DNA from: DATFTF01 sp963825175
Lineage (GTDB): Bacteria > Acidobacteriota > Thermoanaerobaculia > UBA5066 > Gp7-AA6
Length of the DNA stretch: 64,000 bases
NCBI GenBank assembly: GCA_963825175.1
Contig: CAWGSA010000002.1
Coordinates: 1,550,001 to 1,614,000, forward strand
Direction of reading: 5' to 3'
Shown here: positions 7,968 through 16,466 of the stretch, piece by piece
Numbering within the stretch: the stretch's first letter is position 1
Layout of the letters: every line of letters begins with the position of its first letter
Program-made: the position numbers and the translations under genes
The notes under the pieces: generated by a model
Database searches by the model: none
What the model was told of the DNA's origin: nothing
Seen by the model: only the letters and a program-made list of their open reading frames with translations

Positions 7968-8925
7968 TGGATGTCTGCCGCCGGCGCAGCACGCGGACTC
8001 TCCACGCGCCGATCTCGCCGACGACGCCGCGGCGAAACGCCAGAACGCACACGACGAAGGTCGCTCCCATCGTCACGGTGACCCAGGAGCCGAAGCCGGC
8101 CAGGTAGTTCTCCATCCCCACGATCGCGAAGGCTCCCACCACGGGACCGAAGATGGTCCCCATGCCCCCCAGCAGCGTCATCAGGACCACCTCACCCGAT
8201 TGGTGCCAGTGCACGTCGGTGAGCGTTGCCAGGCCGAGCGACTGGGCCTTCAAGGCGCCGGCCAGTCCCGACAGCGCGGCGGAGAGGACGAAGGCGACGC
8301 GCTTGTACTTGTCCACGTCGTACCCGAGCGAGAGCGCCCGTGGTTCGTTTTCGCGGATCGCCTTCAAGACCTGGCCGAAGGGAGAATGGATGATGCGGTG
8401 GATCAGCCAGAACGCGCCGCAGAAGATCGCCAGGACCACGTAATACATGACCAGGTCGCTGGACAGGTCGAGGAGGCCGAAGAGCCGGTTGCGGGGGATC
8501 GCCTGGAGCCCGTCCTCGGCGTGCGTCCAGGGCGTCTGGACGCAGAGGAAGTACACCATCTGGGCCAGCGCGAGCGTGATCATGGCGAAGTAGATCCCCT
8601 GGCGCCGCACGGCCAGCCACCCGATCAGGAGCCCCAGCGCGGCGGAGCCGGCGACGCCCAGGAGGAGCCCCACTTCCATCGGTGCGCCCCACTGCTTGGT
8701 GGCGTACCCGCAGAGATAGCCGGCCGTTCCGAAGAACGCGGCGTGGCCGAACGAGAGCAGGCCGGTGAACCCGATCAGGAGGTTGAAGGCGCAGGCGAAG
8801 AGGGCGAAGCACAGACCCTTCATCAGGAAGATCGGATATGCGCCGATCCACCGCGTCGGAGCCGCGGCCGCCGCCGCCAGCGCGAGGAGGTAGGGCGCGG
8901 CCCGCCGGAGAGCCGGTACGTTCAC
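7957..8925 (-). CDS. livM: Branched-chain amino acid-type ABC transporter permease LivM
   Basis: Inner-membrane permease of the LivM family, 322 residues. It has about nine hydrophobic segments, the signature LLIGFTGLLSFGHAAFFGTAGY in the first third and AIRENEPRALSLGYDV (the EAA-like loop). The C-terminal GMGTIFGPVVGAFAIV block is typical. GTG 8925 overlaps the livH stop by four bases (GTGA). The last residues RRRQTSNNL are read from the palindrome and heptamer element, suggesting that the 3' end has been altered by it. This is the last gene of the liv-type set. Confidence 0.9.
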   Translation of the reverse strand: MNVPALRRAAPYLLALAAAAAAPTRWIGAYPIFLMKGLCFALFACAFNLLIGFTGLLSFGHAAFFGTAGYLCGYATKQWGAPMEVGLLLGVAGSAALGLLIGWLAVRRQGIYFAMITLALAQMVYFLCVQTPWTHAEDGLQAIPRNRLFGLLDLSSDLVMYYVVLAIFCGAFWLIHRIIHSPFGQVLKAIRENEPRALSLGYDVDKYKRVAFVLSAALSGLAGALKAQSLGLATLTDVHWHQSGEVVLMTLLGGMGTIFGPVVGAFAIVGMENYLAGFGSWVTVTMGATFVVCVLAFRRGVVGEIGAWRVRVLRRRQTSNNL

Positions 8926-9761
8926 TTCTCTTTCCCGAACAGCCCGGACGGCCGCACCAGCAGGACCACGGCCATGATGACGAAGACGACCGTCGAGGAC
9001 GCCGCGGGATAGAACACCTTGGTCATCCCCTCCACCAGCCCCAGGGCCAGGCCGGTCACGATCGACCCGAGGATGGAGCCCATGCCTCCGATCACGACCA
9101 CGGCAAAGACCAGGATGATCAGGTTCGATCCCATCAACGGCTGCACCTGGTAGACCGGCGCGGCCATGACGCCGGCCAGCGCCGCGAGCGCGACGCCGAG
9201 ACCATAGGTCACCGTGACCAGCATCGGAACGTTGATGCCCAGCGCCTGCGTCAGGCGCGGGTTCTCGGTCGCCGCCCGGAGGTACGAACCGAGCTTCGTC
9301 CGCTCCGTCACGAACCAGGTGGAGAGGCACAGAACGGTCGAGGCCAGGACGACCCAGGCGCGGTACTTCGGCAGGAACATGAAGCCGAGGTTGTAGGCGC
9401 CGGAGAACGCCTCGGGGATCTCGTAGGGGAGGCCGGAGACTCCGTAAGCGTTGATGAAGGCGCCTTCCAGGATCAGCGCGAGGCCGAACGTCAGCAGCAA
9501 TCCGTAGAGAGGATCGAGCCGGGCGAGCGGGCGCAGCATCGTGCGCTCGATCAGGATGCCCAGGAGGCCCACCGCGAGCGGCGCCAGCGCCAGGGCCCAC
9601 CAATAGTTGAGACCGGCGTACGTCAGCAGCATCCAGGCGCCGAAGGCCCCGGCCATGTAGAGCGCGCCGTGCGCGAAGTTGATGATGTTGAGCAACCCGA
9701 AGATCACCGAGAGGCCCAGCGAGAGCAGCGCGTAGAACGCGCCGTTGACCAGGCCGATCAT
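8922..9761 (-). CDS. livH: Branched-chain amino acid-type ABC transporter permease LivH
   Basis: Partner permease, at least 279 residues. NIINFAHGALYMAGAF and GLNYWWAL near the start, RATTENP-like loop (YLRAATENPRLTQALGIN) and VVIGGMGSILGSIVTGL near the end mark the family. ATG 9761 gives a protein lacking about 20 usual N-terminal residues. An out-of-frame stretch just upstream, beginning at a GTG, reads VTGRLGIPLQALLA, which looks like the missing N-terminus, so one base may have been lost or gained at about 9765-9775. Downstream gene livM overlaps by four bases. Confidence 0.88.
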   Translation of the reverse strand: MIGLVNGAFYALLSLGLSVIFGLLNIINFAHGALYMAGAFGAWMLLTYAGLNYWWALALAPLAVGLLGILIERTMLRPLARLDPLYGLLLTFGLALILEGAFINAYGVSGLPYEIPEAFSGAYNLGFMFLPKYRAWVVLASTVLCLSTWFVTERTKLGSYLRAATENPRLTQALGINVPMLVTVTYGLGVALAALAGVMAAPVYQVQPLMGSNLIILVFAVVVIGGMGSILGSIVTGLALGLVEGMTKVFYPAASSTVVFVIMAVVLLVRPSGLFGKEK

Positions 9762-9854
9762 GGCCTGGCGCCAGGAGCGCCTGGAGCGGAATGCCCAGAC
9801 GCCCGGTCACGGGTCTGTCCTTCCGTCCGCCGGGGGTCGCGGAGCCACGGCGAT

Positions 9855-11078
9855 CTACTTGGCCGCCGTCACCATCGAGCACGTGCTCTTGGAGAGCGGC
9901 TGGAACGCCTGGTCGCCGGGGATGGTCGCCTTCAGGTTGTAGTAGTCCCAGGGCCCCTTGGACTCCGCCGGCTTCTTCACCTGCATCAGGTACATGTCGT
10001 GCACCATGCGGCCGTCCGCGCGGATCGTCCCGTTGGCCGCGAACATGTCGTGGATGGGCGTCGACTTCATCTTGGCCATCACCGCCGGCGCGTCGTCGGT
10101 GCCCGCGGCCTGCACCGCCTTCAGGTACGTGGCGATCGAGGAGTACACCGCGGCCTGGTCCATGGTGGGCCGCGACTTGAACTTCGCCTGGAAGCGGTCG
10201 GCGAACTTCCGCGTCTCGGGATTCAGATCCCAGTACCAGCCCTCGGTCACCAGCAGCCCCTGCGTCGTCGGGAGGCCGAGCGCGTGGATGTCGGTGATGA
10301 AGACGAGCAGAGCGGCCAGGCTCTGGCCTCCCTTGGTGATGCCGAACTCGCTGGCCGACTTGATCGTGTTGATGGTGTCGGCGCCGGCGTTGGCCAGGCC
10401 GATGATCTTGGCCTTGGAGGCCTGGGCCTGGAGGAGGTAGGAGGAGAAGTCCGTCGTGCCCAGCGGGTGCTTGACCGATCCCAGCACCTTGCCGCCGTTG
10501 GCGAGCACGACGTCGGTGGTGTCTTTCTCGAGCGACGCGCCGAAGGCGTAGTCCGCGGTGATGAAGAACCAGGTGTTTCCGCCCTGCTTGACGATCTCCT
10601 TGCCGGCGATGTTGGCGAGCGCATAGGTGTCGTAGGCGTAGTGCACGGTCGTCGGGCTGCAATTGGCGTTGGTCAGGGCGGTCGAGGCGGCGCCTGTCAC
10701 CATCACGATCTTGTTCTTCTCCTTGCCGACTCCCGAGGCCGCCAGGGCGGCGCCGGAGTTCAAGAGATCCGTGATCATGTCGACGCCGTCCCGGTCGAAC
10801 CACTCGCGGGACTTGGAGGCGGCCACGTCCGCCTTGTTCTGGTGGTCGGCGGAGACGAGCTGGATCGGCTTGCCCAGGACCTTTCCGCCGAAGTCGTCGA
10901 TCGCCATCTGGGCCGCGACGACCGATCCCTGGCCGCCCAGGTCGGCGTAGACCCCCGTCATATCGGTCAGGACGCCGATCTTGACGACGTCCCCGGAAAT
11001 CTTGCTCTGGGCCGAGAGCGGCGCCGCGCCGGCGCAGAGCAGGACGCCCAGCGTGAGAGCCATGGACCTGTGTTTCAT
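9855..11078 (-). CDS. ABC transporter substrate-binding protein (LivK/amide-type)
   Basis: Periplasmic binding protein, 407 residues, with a Sec signal peptide (MKHRSMALTLGVLLCAGAA then cleavage near LSAQ). The mature part begins VVKIGVLTDMTGVYADLGG and continues MAIDDFGGKVLGKPI, typical of Peripla_BP_6 proteins for branched-chain amino acids, urea, amides or aromatic acids. YAYDTYALANIAGK and FITADYAFGASLEKDT are the central hinge segments. The usual ligand cannot be told from sequence. A strong ribosome site (AGGAGGGAAG) precedes ATG. Unlike most liv operons it sits between livF and livH. Confidence 0.9.
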   Translation of the reverse strand: MKHRSMALTLGVLLCAGAAPLSAQSKISGDVVKIGVLTDMTGVYADLGGQGSVVAAQMAIDDFGGKVLGKPIQLVSADHQNKADVAASKSREWFDRDGVDMITDLLNSGAALAASGVGKEKNKIVMVTGAASTALTNANCSPTTVHYAYDTYALANIAGKEIVKQGGNTWFFITADYAFGASLEKDTTDVVLANGGKVLGSVKHPLGTTDFSSYLLQAQASKAKIIGLANAGADTINTIKSASEFGITKGGQSLAALLVFITDIHALGLPTTQGLLVTEGWYWDLNPETRKFADRFQAKFKSRPTMDQAAVYSSIATYLKAVQAAGTDDAPAVMAKMKSTPIHDMFAANGTIRADGRMVHDMYLMQVKKPAESKGPWDYYNLKATIPGDQAFQPLSKSTCSMVTAAK

Positions 11079-11143
11079 TCTTCCCTCCTCATGGTTTCAG
11101 CGAAAATGATGCGCAAGCCGCCGCGGCGGCGGCCGTGAATCTC

Positions 11144-11854
11144 TCAGACACCGAGGTACTCGTTCAAGAGGAGCATCTTGTCTTCCAGCTCTCCGCGCGC
11201 GACGACCGCGGCGACGCGGCCGTGCTCGATCACGTAGTGGCGGTCGGCCAGCGGCGCGGAGAATCGGAAGTTCTGCTCGACCAGGACGATCGTGAAGCCT
11301 CTCTCTTTCAGCGCGGCCAGGGTCCGGCCGAGCGTCTGGACGATGACCGGGGCCAGGCCCTCGGTGATCTCGTCCAAGAGCAGGAGCGGCGCGCCGGTGC
11401 GCAGGATGCGGGCCAGGGCCAGCATCTGCTGCTCTCCGCCGGACAACCGCGTTCCCGCGGTCTGACCCCGGTCCTTCAGATTCGGAAACATGGCGTCGAG
11501 CTCGCCGCGCGACATGCCGCGGGGCCCCAGCTTCGGCAGGAGATCGAGGTTCTCGTCGACGGTCAAGGCCGCGTAGATGCCGCGTTCTTCCGGGCAGTAG
11601 CCGACGCCCAGGCGGGCCACGCGGTGCGGCGGCAGGCCGATGGCTTCGACGCCGCCGACTCGGATCGAGCCTTCCCTCCGGTCGATCAGCCCGAGGACCG
11701 AGCGCAGGGCGGTGGTGCGGCCGGCGCCGTTGCGGCCCAGAAGCGTGACGAGCTCTCCCTCTCCCACGTCGAAATCCAGGCCGTGCAGGACGTGGGACTC
11801 GCCGTACCACGCCTGGAGCCCGCGGACCGCCAGGAGAGGCTCAGGCGGCGGCAT
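11144..11854 (-). CDS. livF: Branched-chain amino acid-type ABC transporter ATPase LivF
   Basis: Cytoplasmic ATPase, 236 residues. Motifs: Walker A region LLGRNGAGRTTALRSVLG, which has GAGRTT where GAGKTT is expected, so the catalytic P-loop lysine is replaced by Arg; ABC signature LSGGEQQMLALARIL; Walker B PLLLLDEITEGLAP; and VLVEQN (the H-loop region carries no His there, as in other LivF proteins with EQN). The K to R change would normally impair ATP hydrolysis, so it is either a real substitution or a base error. It overlaps livG by 14 bases. Confidence 0.9.
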   Translation of the reverse strand: MPPPEPLLAVRGLQAWYGESHVLHGLDFDVGEGELVTLLGRNGAGRTTALRSVLGLIDRREGSIRVGGVEAIGLPPHRVARLGVGYCPEERGIYAALTVDENLDLLPKLGPRGMSRGELDAMFPNLKDRGQTAGTRLSGGEQQMLALARILRTGAPLLLLDEITEGLAPVIVQTLGRTLAALKERGFTIVLVEQNFRFSAPLADRHYVIEHGRVAAVVARGELEDKMLLLNEYLGV

Positions 11855-12599
11855 CGGTCGTTCCCATGTAGGCGGCCTTCACCTCGGCATTGGCGGCGAT
11901 CTCCGCGTACGGGCCCTCGGCGAGGACCCGTCCGCGGGCCAGCACGGTGATGGTATGGGACAGTTGGCTCACAACTCCCAGATTGTGTTCCACCATCAGG
12001 ACCGTGCGGTCCACGGCGACCTTGCGGATCAAGTCGGTGATGAGCCCGACGTCCTCATGCCCCAGCCCCGACGTCGGCTCGTCGAGCAGCATCAGCTCCG
12101 GCTCGAGGGCCAGGGTGGTGGCGATCTCGAGCGCCCGCTTGCGGCCGTAGGGCATCTCCGCGGTGATCCAGTGCGCGAAGTCGCCCAGGCCGACCGAGGC
12201 CAGCAGCTCCCGCGCGCGTCCGTTCAATGCGTCCAGGACTCTCTCCGAGCGCCAGAAGTGAAACGAGTTGGGCAGCCGGCGCTGGAGCGCGACGCGCACG
12301 TTTTCGAGAACGGTCAGATGGGGAAAGGTCGCCGAGATCTGGAAGGACCGCACCATTCCCATGCGGGCGACCTTGGCCGGACGCTCGGCGGTGATGTCAC
12401 GGCCGTTGTAGAGGATCGTTCCGGACGTGGCCGGCAGAAACTTCGTCAGCAGGTTGAAACAGGTGGTCTTGCCCGCGCCGTTGGGGCCGATCAAGGCGTG
12501 CACCGTTCCACGGCGCACCGCGAGGTCCACCTGGTTGACCGCGAGGAAGCCTGCGAACTCCTTGACCAGGCCGCGCGTCTGAAGAATGAATTCATCCAT
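11841..12599 (-). CDS. livG: Branched-chain amino acid-type ABC transporter ATPase LivG
   Basis: Second ATPase of the importer, 252 residues from ATG 12599 (a GTG one codon earlier is also possible; the longer open frame upstream has no homology). Walker A is LIGPNGAGKTTCFNLL and Walker B ELMLLDEPTSGLGHEDV. MVEHNLGVVSQLSHTITVLARG carries the H-loop histidine. The signature region reads MPYGRKRALEIATTLA, as in LivG proteins, where LSYG replaces LSGG. Genes run livG, livF, binding protein, livH, livM on the minus strand. Confidence 0.9.
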   Translation of the reverse strand: MDEFILQTRGLVKEFAGFLAVNQVDLAVRRGTVHALIGPNGAGKTTCFNLLTKFLPATSGTILYNGRDITAERPAKVARMGMVRSFQISATFPHLTVLENVRVALQRRLPNSFHFWRSERVLDALNGRARELLASVGLGDFAHWITAEMPYGRKRALEIATTLALEPELMLLDEPTSGLGHEDVGLITDLIRKVAVDRTVLMVEHNLGVVSQLSHTITVLARGRVLAEGPYAEIAANAEVKAAYMGTTDAAA

Positions 12600-12657
12600 C
12601 ACGCGACGCCCGACTCCGGAAAGAGTGCCTGAGCACCACGGGGCATGGTGACGGAGA

Positions 12658-13554
12658 CTACGGCGCTCCGAGCTTCTCGTACAGCGTGAAGAGGGCCTGT
12701 GTGCCGTCATCCCCGCGCCCCTGCGCCTCCAGAGCCACCAGGAGCTGGTGGACCAGGGAGACTCCCGGGAGAGGAACTTTCTTGTCGCGCGAGGTGCGCA
12801 GCACGATCGCCAGGTCTTTCTGCTGGTGCTTGATGGCGAAGGCGGGCTTGAAGTCGCCGTCGATCATCTTCTTGCCCAGGACCTCGAGGGCCCAGGAATT
12901 GGCCGCGCCCGCGGTCAGGGCCTCGTGCAGGGCCGGCAGCGGCAATCCGGCCTTCCGCGCGAAGGCCAGGGCCTCGGAGACGGCCATCAGGTTGACGCCG
13001 ACTAAGATCTGGTTGGCCGCCTTCCCCAGCTGGCCGCTTCCCGACGGCCCCAGGTGCGTGACGCGCTTGCCCAGGGCCTGGAACACCGGGCGAGCCCGCT
13101 CCAGGGCCGCGGCGTCCCCGCCGACGAAGAAGGTCAACGCGCCCTCGATCGCGCCCTTCTGGCCCCCGGACACCGGCGCGTCGAGAAACGAAATGCCCTT
13201 CGCGGCGAGGCGTGCGGCGATCGAGGCCGCGGACTCCGCGGCGATGGTCGACGAGTCGATGATGATCGCTCCCCGCGCCGCGCCGGCGCCCGTGCCGCGC
13301 TCCGACAGGTGCACCGCTTCGACCTCCGGAGCGTCGGGAAGGCAGGAGACCACGACGTCGCTGGCCCGCCCGACCTCGTCGAACCCTGGGACGGCGCGCA
13401 CTCCGGGAAGCTCCCGGGCCAGGGCCTGCGCCTTCGAAAACGTTCGCGTGGCAACGGTCAGGGGAAACCCTTTCTTCGCCAGGTTGCGGGCCATTGGCAG
13501 CCCCATGGTGCCCAGCCCGACGAAGCCGACACGGAGAGCAGTTGGCTCAGTCAC
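12658..13554 (-). CDS. 3-hydroxyisobutyrate / tartronate semialdehyde dehydrogenase family
   Basis: Beta-hydroxyacid dehydrogenase, 298 residues. Motifs: VGFVGLGTMGLPMARNLA (Rossmann), VSCLPDAPEVEAV, DAPVSGGQKGAIEGALTFFV (substrate loop) and GKAANQILVGVNLMAVSEAL (catalytic Lys in the GxxxKxxxN pattern). This family includes MmsB (valine breakdown) and GarR/GlxR (tartronate semialdehyde to glycerate in glyoxylate use). Glycolate oxidase and malate synthase nearby favour a glyoxylate role, while the liv-type transporter next to it favours valine. The sequence alone does not decide. It sits between the two ABC transporter sets on the same strand. Confidence 0.82.
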   Translation of the reverse strand: MTEPTALRVGFVGLGTMGLPMARNLAKKGFPLTVATRTFSKAQALARELPGVRAVPGFDEVGRASDVVVSCLPDAPEVEAVHLSERGTGAGAARGAIIIDSSTIAAESAASIAARLAAKGISFLDAPVSGGQKGAIEGALTFFVGGDAAALERARPVFQALGKRVTHLGPSGSGQLGKAANQILVGVNLMAVSEALAFARKAGLPLPALHEALTAGAANSWALEVLGKKMIDGDFKPAFAIKHQQKDLAIVLRTSRDKKVPLPGVSLVHQLLVALEAQGRGDDGTQALFTLYEKLGAP

Positions 13555-13575
13555 TCCGAGATCTCCTCGTTTTGA

Positions 13576-13603
13576 AATCGCAAATCACAAATCACAAATT
13601 ACT
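13576..13603. repeat. AATCACA heptamer array (element C)
   Basis: Units aatcgca (13576-13582), aatcaca (13583-13589) and aatcaca (13590-13596), then a partial unit that includes the stop codon of the permease at 13599. It is the same motif and phase as the right arm of element A, but no inverted partner is seen. It fills the gap between the permease gene and the dehydrogenase gene. Confidence 0.85.
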
Positions 13604-14450
13604 TGACGGCGCCCACGGTGAATCCGGCGATGAAACGGTCGAGGAAGAGGTTGTAGAGAACGGCGATGGGCAGCGACGCGATCAGGCAGGCCGCCATGAG
13701 CGAGCCCCAGTAGTAGACGTCGCCCCGGACGAGGAACACCGGCACGCCCAGGCCGACCGTTTCGTGGGCCGCCGAGGAGATGAAGGTGAGGGCGTAGACG
13801 AACTCCTGCGTCACCAGCGTGAACGAGAAGATCACGACGGTCAGGATTCCAGAGAACGAGATGGGGATGACGAGCTTCACGAAGGCCTGGAAGCGGCTCA
13901 GCCCGTCCACCATCGCGGCGTCTTCCAGCTCCTGGGGGATCGACTTGAAGAAGCCCATGAGAAGCCACGTCGAAAAGGGAATGGTGAACGTTGGATACAC
14001 CAGGATGATCGACCAGAGGGAGTCCTGGAGGCCCAGGGACGCCACGATGCGCGACAGGGGGATGAACAGGAGCGTCGGCGGGACCAGGTAGGTCAGGAAG
14101 ATCCCGATGCCCAGGCGCTGCCCCCAGCGCCCGGTCAGGCGCGCCAGAGCGTAGGCCGCGGGAACGGCGAGAACGAGCGTGATCGTCACGACGCAGGCTC
14201 CCGCGAACGCGGTGTTCCAGAGCCAGCGCACGAAGAGCGTCTCGCCGAAGAGGAGCCTCAAGTGCTCCAGCGTCGGCCGCGCGTTGAAGATGAAGGGATT
14301 GTTCTTCAAGTTGTAGAGATCCGAGGTCTGCTTGAAGCTCGTGATGAGCATCCAGTAGAACGGGAAGGCCAGCAGAACGGCGAAGAAGATCAGCACGAGC
14401 CAGTGCACGATCCCGCCGGCGATCTTGCGTCCCTTCTTGCCGAGGCTCAC
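13599..14450 (-). CDS. Carbohydrate ABC transporter permease (MalG/UgpE type)
   Basis: Inner-membrane permease, 283 residues, with about six membrane segments. The cytoplasmic EAA loop reads ELEDAAMVDGLSRFQAF, close to the consensus EAA---G---------I-LP of sugar permeases. An N-terminal LIFFAVLLAFPFYWMLITSFK and a tail RFIAGFTVGAVK are typical of MalG-like proteins (FVSGLTAGAVKG). It follows the partner permease by one base. Substrate unknown; a sugar, polyol or glycerol-phosphate type is likely. Confidence 0.88.
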   Translation of the reverse strand: MSLGKKGRKIAGGIVHWLVLIFFAVLLAFPFYWMLITSFKQTSDLYNLKNNPFIFNARPTLEHLRLLFGETLFVRWLWNTAFAGACVVTITLVLAVPAAYALARLTGRWGQRLGIGIFLTYLVPPTLLFIPLSRIVASLGLQDSLWSIILVYPTFTIPFSTWLLMGFFKSIPQELEDAAMVDGLSRFQAFVKLVIPISFSGILTVVIFSFTLVTQEFVYALTFISSAAHETVGLGVPVFLVRGDVYYWGSLMAACLIASLPIAVLYNLFLDRFIAGFTVGAVK

Positions 14451-14451
14451 G

Positions 14452-15339
14452 CTACGTCACCTCCGCCTTGTGGGCCGAGCGCAGCATCAGCCAGGCCACC
14501 ACGACGAGGAGCGGCACGATGAAGATCGAGATCGCGGCGCCCTCGGCCAGGTCGCTCCCCAGGACGCCGGTCTGAAACGCTTCTGTCGGGAGCACCTGCG
14601 TCGTGTCGTACGGTCCGCCCCGGGTCAGGATGTAGACCACGGTCATGTCGGTGAAGGTGAAGATGATCCCGAAGAGCACCGCCACGTTGATGATCGGCAG
14701 CATCATCGGGATCTCGATCTGGAAGAGGCGGCGGAAGAAGCCCGCACCGTCCACCTCCGCGGCCTCGGGGATGTCCTTGGGCAGTGCCGTCCATCCCGCC
14801 AGAATGATGACGGTGGCAAACGGAAGCATGTGCCACGTCTGCACCAGGATGACCGACAGCATGGCGAGCTTGGGCTCGCCCAGCCACATGGGCGGCGAGA
14901 ACTCGTTGGCCAGGTGGAAGTGGATCAACACCCAGTTGATGACGCTGTAGAGCGAATCGAGGATCCACTTCCAGCCGATCGATCCGATGGAAACGGGCGC
15001 GACCCATGGAAGCAGGATCAGGAACCGGACGAACCAGCGGCCGGGAAACGCGGTCTTCAGGGCCAGGGCCAGAATGGTCGCTCCCACCAGCACCAGGATC
15101 TGCGAGACGATCGTGAAGACGAAGGAATTGCGGAGGGCGACCAAGAAGGTCGGATTCTGGAGAACCGACTCGAAGTTGGCCAGGCCGACAAAATGGTAGC
15201 CGACGCTGCCGACGCGAACGTCGCCCACCGAGTAGAGGAACGCCATGACCAGCGGCACACCGACCAGAGCGATCACGTAGAGGACGGCCGGCAGGAACAT
15301 CGCCGGTCCGAGCCAGCGCTGGCGCCCAAGGGCGCTCAT
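14452..15339 (-). CDS. Carbohydrate ABC transporter permease (MalF/UgpA type)
   Basis: Partner permease, 295 residues, with six predicted membrane segments. The EAA loop reads IPEAAEVDGAGFFRRLFQIEIP, a good match to the family, and LMTRGGPYDTTQVLPTEAF-like text (ILTRGGPYDTTQVLPTEAF) is a hallmark of MalF/UgpA permeases. The start ATG overlaps the stop of the ATPase gene (ATGA). Together with the genes on each side it makes a complete importer. Confidence 0.88.
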   Translation of the reverse strand: MSALGRQRWLGPAMFLPAVLYVIALVGVPLVMAFLYSVGDVRVGSVGYHFVGLANFESVLQNPTFLVALRNSFVFTIVSQILVLVGATILALALKTAFPGRWFVRFLILLPWVAPVSIGSIGWKWILDSLYSVINWVLIHFHLANEFSPPMWLGEPKLAMLSVILVQTWHMLPFATVIILAGWTALPKDIPEAAEVDGAGFFRRLFQIEIPMMLPIINVAVLFGIIFTFTDMTVVYILTRGGPYDTTQVLPTEAFQTGVLGSDLAEGAAISIFIVPLLVVVAWLMLRSAHKAEVT

Positions 15340-16454
15340 GCCGGGGTCGTCGAAGTTTCGGGTGCCCCGATCCGGCTCAAGGGAATGCGCGCGGTCCGCA
15401 TCCCCTTTTCGCGATCGAAGAATTTCAGTTCCTGCTCGGGAACGGCGAACGCGTGCAGGCTGCCGCTGTCGAAGCGGGCGCCCTGCGTGGCCGACATCCG
15501 GGAGATGACCTTCTTGCCGCTGAAGCGGCCCTCCTCGAGCTGGCCGTACAGGATCCGCTCCGCCCCGAGATATTCCTCATGACCAATTCGAAAGCGCAGC
15601 GGCAGATAGGGCCCCTCTCGGTCACCGGCGCGAAGGTCCGCGGGCACCGCCGCCCGGCCGGCCAGCTGCGCGACGGGGAAGAATCGCTCCGGGCGGAAGC
15701 CCACCGTGACGTCTCCGACTTCGACCAGGTTCATGGGAGGCGAGCCGAGGAACGTGGCCACGAACGTGTCGGCCGGATCGTCGTAGACCTCCGCGGGCGT
15801 TCCGATCTGGCGGACCTCTCCGAAGTTCATCACCACGATGCGGTCGCCCATGGCCATCGCTTCCACCTGGTCATGGGTCACGTAGATCGTGGTCGTCGCG
15901 ACGCGTTGCTGGAACTGTTCGAGCTCCTCCCTCGCGGAAGCCCGCAGCTTGGCGTCGAGGTTGGAGAGAGGCTCGTCCAAGAGAAAGAGGCTCGGCTCGC
16001 GGACGATGGCCCGCGCGAGAGCCACGCGCTGCCGCTCGCCGCCGGACAGCTCGCGGGGTTTACGCCCCAGGAGATGCTTGATGCCGAGCAGCGAGGCGGC
16101 CCAGTCGGCCTTGCTCTCCCGCTCCGCCTTGCCCATGCCGCGGGCCTTCAACGGGAAAACGATGTTGCCCAGGACCGTCAGGTGCGGATAGAGCGCGTAG
16201 CTCTGGAACACCATGGCGATCCGGCGCTCGCGGGGGGTCATGTCGTTGACGACAACCCCTCCGATCAAGATCTCGCCGGCGGTCGGTTCTTCCAGCCCCG
16301 CGATCATGCGCAAGAGCGTGGTCTTACCGGATCCCGAAGGGCCGAGGAGGACGAGGAACTCGCCCTCCCGGCTCTCCAGGTTGACGTTCTGGACCGCTGC
16401 CGCCTGTCCCGCCTTGAAGTTTTTTGTCAGCCCTCGCGTCTCGACGACCGCCAT
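15336..16454 (-). CDS. Carbohydrate ABC transporter ATPase (UgpC/MsmK type)
   Basis: 372-residue ATPase with Walker A LLGPSGSGKTTLLRMIAG, Q-loop FQSYALYPHLTV, signature LSGGERQRVALARAI, Walker B LFLLDEPLSNLDAKL and H-loop YVTHDQVEAM. A C-terminal TOBE-like part follows (VTVGFRPERFFPV). These are standard for the MalK/UgpC group. The gene lies between its binding protein and permeases. Confidence 0.9.
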   Translation of the reverse strand: MAVVETRGLTKNFKAGQAAAVQNVNLESREGEFLVLLGPSGSGKTTLLRMIAGLEEPTAGEILIGGVVVNDMTPRERRIAMVFQSYALYPHLTVLGNIVFPLKARGMGKAERESKADWAASLLGIKHLLGRKPRELSGGERQRVALARAIVREPSLFLLDEPLSNLDAKLRASAREELEQFQQRVATTTIYVTHDQVEAMAMGDRIVVMNFGEVRQIGTPAEVYDDPADTFVATFLGSPPMNLVEVGDVTVGFRPERFFPVAQLAGRAAVPADLRAGDREGPYLPLRFRIGHEEYLGAERILYGQLEEGRFSGKKVISRMSATQGARFDSGSLHAFAVPEQELKFFDREKGMRTARIPLSRIGAPETSTTPA

Positions 16455-16466
16455 AGGGCGCTTAGC

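Noticed and set aside
7957..10803. A 948-residue frame joining livM, livH and the binding protein
   Set aside because: Only the last part (livM) has homology in that frame; the rest is read out of frame.
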